Assembly: GCA_020633195.1 (NCBI GenBank)
Contig: JACKEC010000018.1
Coordinates: 310,001-374,000, forward strand
Direction: 5' to 3'
DNA: 64,000 bases
Origin: Sandaracinaceae bacterium
GTDB taxonomy: Bacteria > Myxococcota_A > Polyangia > Polyangiales > Sandaracinaceae
Notes under the pieces: model-generated
The model's database searches: none
What the model was told of the DNA's origin: nothing
Seen by the model: the letters and a program-made list of their open reading frames with translations, nothing else
In this document: positions 58,522 to 64,000 of the stretch, piece by piece
How the letters are laid out: every line of letters begins with the position of its first letter
Numbering within the stretch: the stretch's first letter is position 1
Translations under genes and position numbers: made by a program

Positions 58522-58594
58522 GGACTTGGGCTCGGGCTCGGGCTCGGGCTCCGACTCGGACTCGGGCTCGGACTCGGACTCGGGCTCGGGCCCG
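58522..58594 (+). repeat. Hexanucleotide array GGGCTC/GGACTC
   Basis: About 12 six-base units immediately after copy C and just before the SDR gene's 3' end. It parallels the GGACGC array after copy A at 36893-37083, although the hexamer sequence differs. Confidence 0.8.
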
Positions 58595-58602
58595 GTCGAC
58601 CC

Positions 58603-59436
58603 TCAGCTGGCGCGTCTCCTGCCGATCACTGCGTCGACCCACGCCTCGCTCCGTCGCCACAGCTCACGGGCCAGCTCCGGGTCCTGGGCGAGGGCGCTCG
58701 GCGCCCGTGGGCCCTCCGCGTCGTAGAGCCCGCCGTTCACCGCGTCCGGTGACGTCGCGCAGAACCGGGATGGCCGCGCTCCCTCCGTCGGGGTCTTCAT
58801 TCGCCAGGTCCACAGCTGTCGCAGGACACAAGGGACGTTGCGGTAGGCCTCGGACGCGACGTCCCCCGGGTCGGCGGCGACGCTGCGACGCCCGGTGCCC
58901 TCGAAGCGCCGCGACAGCTCGAGGTGGAAGAGCATCACACAAAGCTTCGAGGTGGCGTACTCACCGAGGCCGAGCCGACTCCCCGTGGGCCGCCGGAGCG
59001 CGTCGAGGTCGAGCGAGCGCACGCCCTCGTGGCTCCCCGAGCCGAGGTGCACGACCCGCGCGTCGGGCGTCAGCGCCGGCATCAGCGCGCGCGTCAGCGC
59101 GAAGTGGCCGAGGTGGTTGACCCCGAACGCCAGCTCGAAGCCGTCCTCCGTCTCACCGCGCGCGCCCGCGACGGCGGCGTTGTCGATGAGGACGTCGACG
59201 GGCTCCACCGCGATGCGGGCCGCGGCCTCGCGCACGCTCGCGAGCGACGCGAGATCGAGGAGCACGAGCTCCGCGCGCTCCCCGATGGACTCGAGCGCCG
59301 CGGCCCCCCGCGCCGCGCTCCGGCAGGCGAGCACGACGCGCGCGCCCTCGCCGGCGAGCGCCTCGGCGGTGGCGCGGCCGACCCCCGTGTTCGCGCCGGT
59401 GATGACGACCCGGCGTCCCTCGAGGTCACCGCTCAC
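58603..59436 (-). CDS. Short-chain dehydrogenase/reductase (retinol dehydrogenase-like)
   Basis: A 277-residue classical SDR from GTG 59436, overlapping the previous gene's stop by 4 bp. ITGANTGVGRATAEAL (TGxxxGxG), LIDNAAVAG, HLGSGSHEG and the active-site YATSK (Tyr160-Lys164). The GANTGVG and HLGHFALTRAL features match RDH/WWOX-type SDRs. Last gene of a three-gene minus-strand operon (START, VTT, SDR). Substrate unknown, probably a lipophilic alcohol. Confidence 0.9.
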   Translation of the reverse strand: MSGDLEGRRVVITGANTGVGRATAEALAGEGARVVLACRSAARGAAALESIGERAELVLLDLASLASVREAAARIAVEPVDVLIDNAAVAGARGETEDGFELAFGVNHLGHFALTRALMPALTPDARVVHLGSGSHEGVRSLDLDALRRPTGSRLGLGEYATSKLCVMLFHLELSRRFEGTGRRSVAADPGDVASEAYRNVPCVLRQLWTWRMKTPTEGARPSRFCATSPDAVNGGLYDAEGPRAPSALAQDPELARELWRRSEAWVDAVIGRRRAS

Positions 59437-59978
59437 AGGAGCGAGACCCCCGCGCCGATGCCCGCCCACATCACCGCGCCGGGGATGGATCCGAGCGCGG
59501 CGATCCAGAGCTGCCTTTTCGCCGGGACCCGACGCGCGCCCGCGGCGAGGTTCGCGAGGTGAAAGCCCATCGGCAGCCAGCGCACGCACACGAGGAAGAC
59601 CGGGTGGGTCACGGGCAGGCGCCGCAGCCACGCCGGGAGCTTCGCGACCCGCTCGTCGAGGTCCACGTCGGCCGCGCCACGGCGCGCGAGCGCGTACTGG
59701 ATCATCGAGCCGATCGTCCACCCAGCCCACGTCATGACGCTGCCGGCGAGCCAGCCGTAGGTCGCCGAGCTGACCAGCGCGAACAGCTCGCTCGGGAACG
59801 GCGCCGCGCTGAGCGCCGCCTGGATCGCGACCATCACCGCGGGGGCGAGGAGCCCGAAGCGCTCGACGAGCGCGTCCGGGCCGCCGATCGAGTCGACCCA
59901 GCGCTCGAGCCCGAAGGCGCCCGCGAGGAACGCGACGACGAGCCACGGCCCGGGGCGACAGAGCGTACGCGTCAACAT
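59433..59978 (-). CDS. VTT-domain (TVP38/TMEM64-like) membrane protein
   Basis: A 181-residue polytopic protein. PFPSELFALVSSATYGWLAGSVMTWAGWTIGSMIQYALAR and a C-terminal AALGSIPGAVMWAGIGAG fit the VTT/DedA-related fold, which includes lipid scramblases and transporters. ATG 59978 overlaps the START-type gene's stop by 7 bp. Inner membrane. Confidence 0.82.
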   Translation of the reverse strand: MLTRTLCRPGPWLVVAFLAGAFGLERWVDSIGGPDALVERFGLLAPAVMVAIQAALSAAPFPSELFALVSSATYGWLAGSVMTWAGWTIGSMIQYALARRGAADVDLDERVAKLPAWLRRLPVTHPVFLVCVRWLPMGFHLANLAAGARRVPAKRQLWIAALGSIPGAVMWAGIGAGVSLL

Positions 59979-60598
59979 TCGTTGACCCGCCCCGGCTCGA
60001 GCTCGTCGCGCAGGCAGCGCGGGGGCTTGAGCATCCAGTCGTTGAGGAAGGGCCCGAAGAGCTGCTGGATCATCCCCGCGCCGACGTCCGCGAGCATGCC
60101 CCAGGCGACGATGGTCTCGCCGCGGTACGCGGTGAGCGTCATGAAGCCGCGGCCCGAGCGAAGCTCCGACGGCCGGCTCCGATCGAGCTCGAAGCGCACC
60201 GTGTGCTCGGCGTCGTCGAAGCTCATGCGGGTGTAGTAGTCGGCGGTCGCGATCCCCATGCTGTGGTGCATCTGAAGGACGGCGCCGTCCTCGGTGCGCT
60301 CGACCACGCGGACCCGCTCGAGCGAGGGGATCAGGCGCGGGTACACGCGGGTGTCCCGCAACGTGCGCCAGACGCGATCGATGGGGGCGCGGACTCGGAT
60401 CCAGCTCGTGCCGCCGAACAGGCGGCTCCGGCCCTCGGTGCGCCCGCCGTCGCGGCGGACGAGCTCACCCGCCAAGAGCTGACGGCGCTCGGCGGGGCTG
60501 AACTCGCTGGACTGCGCCAGGCCGGAGGCGGCGAGGAGCGAGCTGGCCAGCAAGGTGAGAACGGCGGCGACGCGCGCGTGGCGCTCGGGTGCGGTCAT
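59972..60598 (-). CDS. Exported START/SRPBCC-fold protein
   Basis: A 208-residue protein from ATG 60598 (the ATG at 60634 would add 12 residues); signal peptide ends ASGLAQ. The mature part has IRVRAPIDRVWRTLRDTRVYPRLIPSLERVRVVE, QMHHSMGIATADYYTRM and a long final helix: the START/Bet v1-like lipid-binding cavity. First gene of the START-VTT-SDR operon, suggesting a role in moving or modifying a lipid. Confidence 0.85.
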   Translation of the reverse strand: MTAPERHARVAAVLTLLASSLLAASGLAQSSEFSPAERRQLLAGELVRRDGGRTEGRSRLFGGTSWIRVRAPIDRVWRTLRDTRVYPRLIPSLERVRVVERTEDGAVLQMHHSMGIATADYYTRMSFDDAEHTVRFELDRSRPSELRSGRGFMTLTAYRGETIVAWGMLADVGAGMIQQLFGPFLNDWMLKPPRCLRDELEPGRVNEC

Positions 60599-60715
60599 GG
60601 AGCTGGGATGCACGCGAGGCCGTAGACGGCTCACGAAGGTCGTCGCCAGGGCGCCAGCCTCACGAGGTCCTCACCGAGTCGAGCGCGGGCGGGGCTCGAC
60701 CCCCAGAGTGACCCG

Positions 60716-61426
60716 GTGTGGAAGAGGAGCATCGCCGGAGCGCTGTGGCTCGTCGCCTGCGCGGAGGGCCCGGTGCCGGCGAAGGCGACGTCCACGCGCG
60801 AGCTGTCGCCCCCGCGCCCGAGCCCCGTCGAGCTCGACGCCCTCGAGCAGATCGAGCAGATCGAGCAGATCGAGCCGACCCCGACGGCCCCGCAGGCCCC
60901 GCCGACCGCCCCCGCCGAGCCGGCGCCCACGAGCACCTCGGGATCCGCGCGCTCGCTGTCGGACGCCGAGGTGCGCGCGATCGTCTGTCGCCGACCCCGA
61001 CCGGCGACCCCCGTGCCGCCCCAGCCGGGGGGACGGTTTCGGCCGAACGAGGTCTGGGAGCCCACGCTCGTGCTCCTCGCCGCGTGCGGGACGATGCTGC
61101 GGGTGAGGGGCACGGTCCTCTACGACGCTTGCGAGCCCGACACCGAGATCGGTGATCTCGCGACGCTCGGGCGCATCGACCGGATGCGGATCCCGGGCTC
61201 CCGACGAGGCGTGACACCGCTCGAGCGCCGGTGGGCCGAGCGGTGGCGAACGCATCGCCCGACGGCCTGCGCGGGTGTGACGTACGTGCAGCCGATCGAC
61301 ACGCGGACCTCCGAGCTCCTCGCGCGCCGCGTCCACGCGATGGTCGTCGGCTCGAGCGCCCTCGCGCACGCCTGGATCTACGACGACCCCACGCCCCTTC
61401 GCATCCAAGAGGGGCACACGCCCTGA
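60716..61426 (+). CDS. Putative lipoprotein of unknown function
   Basis: A 236-residue protein from GTG 60716; leader AGALWLVACAEG (lipobox Cys15). A short EQIEQIEQIE repeat and a Pro/Thr/Ala-rich linker precede a domain with paired Cys (IVCRRP, LLAACG, DACEPD, ACAGVT). No family recognised. Confidence 0.6.
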   Translation: MWKRSIAGALWLVACAEGPVPAKATSTRELSPPRPSPVELDALEQIEQIEQIEPTPTAPQAPPTAPAEPAPTSTSGSARSLSDAEVRAIVCRRPRPATPVPPQPGGRFRPNEVWEPTLVLLAACGTMLRVRGTVLYDACEPDTEIGDLATLGRIDRMRIPGSRRGVTPLERRWAERWRTHRPTACAGVTYVQPIDTRTSELLARRVHAMVVGSSALAHAWIYDDPTPLRIQEGHTP

Positions 61427-61560
61427 CGCGAGACGTGAGCTTCGAGCGCCTCGTCGACGAGGTCCTCACGCACCTGCTCGCGCTGCTCCCACCGCCACGT
61501 TGGCGCGTGGCTGGCGAATCGAAGGAAGGCCCAGAGAAGCGCCCCCGTATTTGTCGCCGC

Positions 61561-62721
61561 ATGCGTCTTCGCCTGGTCGCCTTCCTTCCCTTCCTGCTCG
61601 CCGGATGCAGCCGTTGCGCGCCGCCCCGGCCCGTCGAGGAGCCGCTGCCCGAAGAGGAAGCGGCGGCCGCGCCGAGCGTCGATCCTCCGATCGCGGCGCC
61701 GATCCCGTTGAACCTCGTCATCGAGCACCCGCCCGCCGTCGCCGAGGTCCAGGAGTCGCCGGCCGCGTGTACGGCGCGCGGCTCCGTCGAGGGTCCGGAG
61801 CGCGGCGGCATCGCCGAGGCGGTCGCCGTCGGCCCGGCCGGCGCCGCGGCCGTCTACCCGACCGATCGGCTCCCCAACGAGGACTCGACGGCGACGGTGC
61901 AGCTCCTCGGACCCGACGGCGCGGCGCGCGAGCCGGCGGAGCTGACGATCCGCGGGCTGTTGACCCGGATGGAGCCCCTCGAAGACGGCTTCGTGATCGT
62001 CACCGGCTTCAACGACTTCAGCGTCGGCCTGGTCCGGCACTACCACGCGTACGTGATCGACGGGGCGGGGCGCTTCGGCGGACACGTCGAGGTCACGCCG
62101 GAGGGCTACAGCCAGCTCGACGGCATCGGCTCGGGCGGCCCGGGCGTCCTGCGCTTCTTCTTCGCGCCCAACCCCAGCTTCGACCTGCCGATGGTCGTCG
62201 TCGAGGTCCGGCGCGGCGACGGAGGTGAGCTCGTCCGCAGCGACGTCTCGCTGCCCGTCCACGTGCTGCGCCCAGGCGCCGCGGGCCGCTCGATGGTCGT
62301 CGCGCTCCCGCCCGCCGAGGCCGCGCTCGCGCTCGTGCTCCACCCCGACGCGGGCCCCGAGCTGCTGCGCGGCGGCGACATCGCTTCCGTCGAGGCGCTC
62401 GCCGACGTCCGTGGCTCGTGGCTCGTCGGCAACCCCGTGCGCGCCGTCCTTACGGACGAGGGCACCGTCCTGCACGTCGCCGGAGACGGTGGCGGCGTGT
62501 TCGCCGTCGAGGAAGACGGCGTGCGCCGGCTCGAGGGCGCGCCGCAGCTCGCGACGGGCCTCGGCGAGGAGGCGCCAGTCCTCGTCCGCATGGTCGGAGG
62601 ACAGGTCGAGGTCGTGGACACCGACTCCCCTCAGGCCGCGACCGGCGCGATCGCCTGGCACGGAACGACGATGGCCCACCTCGCCGGGCAGCGGCTCAGC
62701 CTGCTCTCCTGCGCTCGATAG
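61561..62721 (+). CDS. Lipoprotein of unknown function, propeller-like
   Basis: A 386-residue protein; leader LPFLLAGCSRC (lipobox Cys16). Pro/Glu/Ala linker to about 65, then regularly spaced four-stranded beta units (AVAVGPAGAAAVYPTD, RMEPLEDGFVIVTGF, GAIAWHGTTMAHLAGQRLSLL) suggesting a beta propeller. No catalytic motif seen. Followed by a strong terminator hairpin. Confidence 0.7.
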   Translation: MRLRLVAFLPFLLAGCSRCAPPRPVEEPLPEEEAAAAPSVDPPIAAPIPLNLVIEHPPAVAEVQESPAACTARGSVEGPERGGIAEAVAVGPAGAAAVYPTDRLPNEDSTATVQLLGPDGAAREPAELTIRGLLTRMEPLEDGFVIVTGFNDFSVGLVRHYHAYVIDGAGRFGGHVEVTPEGYSQLDGIGSGGPGVLRFFFAPNPSFDLPMVVVEVRRGDGGELVRSDVSLPVHVLRPGAAGRSMVVALPPAEAALALVLHPDAGPELLRGGDIASVEALADVRGSWLVGNPVRAVLTDEGTVLHVAGDGGGVFAVEEDGVRRLEGAPQLATGLGEEAPVLVRMVGGQVEVVDTDSPQAATGAIAWHGTTMAHLAGQRLSLLSCAR

Positions 62722-62744
62722 CAGGCTGCCAAGAGCAGCCTGCT
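62720..62744 (+). terminator. Perfect 10-bp hairpin after the propeller lipoprotein
   Basis: AGCAGGCTGC (62720-62729), loop CAAGA, GCAGCCTGCT (62735-62744), starting inside the stop codon. Intrinsic-type terminator with a weak T-run (TTCC). Confidence 0.75.
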
Positions 62745-62754
62745 TCCGTGCCGG

Positions 62755-62792
62755 GCGCGAAGCGCGCATGCCCGTGCCCGTGCCCGTGCCCG
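62755..62792 (+). repeat. GCGC-GAA-GCGC hairpin plus CCCGTG hexamers
   Basis: A short 3-nt-loop hairpin (62755-62765) followed by three to four CCCGTG units (62771-62792), a miniature version of the hairpin-element plus hexamer architecture seen at 37.1 and 58.5 kb. Located between convergent genes. Confidence 0.5.
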
Positions 62793-62814
62793 AAGGCTTG
62801 GATCGATAGCTAGA

Positions 62815-64000
62815 TCACGGCGCCTGCGCCTCGAGCGCCTCGCCGGTCCACGCGTACCGGGTGACGTCTGGGCTGCCGCGCCGGTGCGGCTCGGACACCG
62901 ACACGGGGAAGTAGGCGTCGTCGACGCTCTCTCCGAGCCGAACGCGGGTGTGCCCCTCTTCGTCGACCTGGACCGCGCGGGTCCACACCGGCCTGCGTCC
63001 CCCGAGGGCGATCGCGGCGTAGCGCGTCTCGAGCTCGGTCGCGTCGAGCGCCGCGTTCGCGTCGACGACGCCGACGACGACGAGGGTCTGACCGCCGTGC
63101 GGGGTGGTCGTGGTGAGGCGCAGGTCGCGCAGCTGGCCGGGCGTCTCGTACCGGAGGAGCTCCGCCCCGACCTGGCAGGCCGCGTCGTCGAGCTCCATCA
63201 CGAGCGTGCGCGTGCGGCCACCCACGGCCCCCGCGAAGAGCACCGCGTCGACGTTCGCGCCGCCGCGCCGGACCTGCGTGAGCACGGTGAACGGCTGCGC
63301 CGGTGGATCGAACCCGGCCGGGGCGCGCGGCCGGCAGCTCGGGGCCTCGCGCAGCAGGCTGCGACCGACCGCGCCGTGGCCGAGCGGCGTGTCCACCTCG
63401 ACCTGCCGATCGCTGGAGCGGGGATCCGTCTGCGCGACCAGCGCGCCTTCGGGCAGCACCGCGAGGATCGGGCCGTGGGGATCCTGGAACGCGCGCAAGA
63501 ACATCTCCTGCCGCACCACCCGCCACGCCGGCGCGAGCGGCGCGAGCGCCTCCGGGGCATCGAACGGGGCGGCCGTCGCGCCGAGGCTCGTCGCGATCCG
63601 CTCGGCCGTCGCGGAGTCGTCGCCGATCAGGACGAGGCGGCCGAGCCCCGGCCCGACCGCGCTGATCGCGACGCGCCGCGCGTCCGCGTCCGCGAGGGTC
63701 TGCCACTGCGCCAGCAGCCGAAACGGCGGCGCGACGTGGGACACGGCGACCCCGTCGACCTGCGCGGGGGCGGGTGGCTCGACGGCGCGGCCGGCGAAGA
63801 GGCCGCGCAGCGGGCCGTGCTCGGGGATCAGGTCGGCGACGGCGTCGTAGGCCAGCTCCGGCCCCTCGTAGGGCATCTCCATCGGGCCGCTGTCGACCTG
63901 CGCGAAGCGTCCACGAACCTTGCTTCGATCGAGCTCGAGGAACATGGAGTCGCACGACGCGTGGTACGGCATCATCGAGTCGGAGTCCGAGAGCGCCTCG
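62815..64000 (-). CDS. Protein of unknown function, 5' end outside window
   Basis: The minus-strand frame is open to the right edge (reading EALSDSDSMMPYHAS before the first internal ATG at 63975), so the gene probably starts beyond 64000. At least 394 residues. VAISAVGPGLGRLVLIGDDSA, PILAVLPEGALV, TRTLVMELDDAACQ and a C-terminal beta domain are visible; no family recognised. It includes two Cys and no TM segment. Convergent with the propeller lipoprotein gene. Confidence 0.6.
   Translation of the reverse strand, partial: EALSDSDSMMPYHASCDSMFLELDRSKVRGRFAQVDSGPMEMPYEGPELAYDAVADLIPEHGPLRGLFAGRAVEPPAPAQVDGVAVSHVAPPFRLLAQWQTLADADARRVAISAVGPGLGRLVLIGDDSATAERIATSLGATAAPFDAPEALAPLAPAWRVVRQEMFLRAFQDPHGPILAVLPEGALVAQTDPRSSDRQVEVDTPLGHGAVGRSLLREAPSCRPRAPAGFDPPAQPFTVLTQVRRGGANVDAVLFAGAVGGRTRTLVMELDDAACQVGAELLRYETPGQLRDLRLTTTTPHGGQTLVVVGVVDANAALDATELETRYAAIALGGRRPVWTRAVQVDEEGHTRVRLGESVDDAYFPVSVSEPHRRGSPDVTRYAWTGEALEAQAP

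Noticed and set aside
1..64000. tRNA, rRNA or tmRNA genes
   Set aside because: No cloverleaf or conserved rRNA stretch recognised by eye; a covariance-model search would settle it.
1..64000. Replication origin or integrated phage/IS
   Set aside because: No dnaA-like genes, DnaA-box cluster, integrase, transposase or phage structural gene seen.

Overview
The window is about 70% G+C and carries dense, mostly intact genes with strong GC bias at third codon positions. It encodes many lipoproteins whose lipobox is followed by an Asp/Ala/Gly linker. It also has a membrane-tethered Ser/Thr kinase, eukaryote-like exported domains (Kazal, fibrinogen-like, thaumatin, CAP) and myxobacterial-style Cys-rich repeats. 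Together these suggest a chromosome of a Myxococcota (delta-proteobacterial) member, most like the Polyangia/Sandaracinus side. That placement is inference from gene content. I saw no rRNA, tRNA, CRISPR array, integrase or transposase gene.

Layout. 0-3 kb: the 3' part of a patatin lipase, a REP-like palindrome, and two exported proteins (3D domain, CAP domain). 3-6.8 kb: a minus-strand block of surface protein, OmpR-type regulator, histidine kinase and an exported EEP-fold lipoprotein, with 10-bp-phased CYTCAC repeats at two promoter positions. 7-11.4 kb: Lon protease, a membrane Ser/Thr kinase and a DUF4911-like protein. 11.4-14.7 kb: a Kazal/fibrinogen-like lipoprotein, a Trp-rich/Arg-rich exported protein and a small lipoprotein.

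14.75-26.6 kb is the metabolic centrepiece. Ten genes run on one strand, mostly with 4-bp stop/start overlaps: a HAD-fold protein that has lost its nucleophile, two reductase-type SDRs (fatty acyl-CoA reductase family), a polysaccharide-pyruvyl-transferase-like protein, a crotonase, an acyl carrier protein, an acyl-AMP ligase, a diacylglycerol-kinase-like lipid kinase, a PlsC acyltransferase and a TetR regulator. A GT-C glycosyltransferase follows 6 bp later. A promoter whose -35 box lies inside a 14-bp palindrome precedes the first gene and is a natural TetR operator candidate. The set looks like a self-contained, regulated pathway for an unusual reduced (alcohol/ether?) and possibly pyruvylated lipid.

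26.6-36.8 kb: thaumatin lipoprotein, MurG-like glycosyltransferase, Mpo1-like protein, methyltransferase, a fused GT4/NodB-deacetylase, an exported pirin, an HEWG-type secreted protein, a small cupin, an RlmD/TrmA-type RNA methyltransferase and a Cys-rich lipoprotein. 36.8-37.7 kb and 57.6-58.6 kb hold copies of a roughly 378-bp element made of back-to-back hairpins with 3-nt loops, flanked on the same side by hexanucleotide arrays. This is the most unusual non-coding structure in the window.

37.7-54.3 kb: a cytochrome c/copper monooxygenase lipoprotein, DUF4234 and CPBP membrane proteins, an FG-GAP protein, GST, several lipoproteins (one with eight exact 27-residue repeats), an oxidoreductase pair beside a LysR regulator, a large membrane protein and a GH75 chitosanase-like lipoprotein. 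54.3-64 kb: divergent COQ4-like and ADCK/UbiB-like genes, an FMN-dependent 2-hydroxyacid dehydrogenase, a START/VTT/SDR operon and three exported proteins of unknown function, the last running off the right edge.
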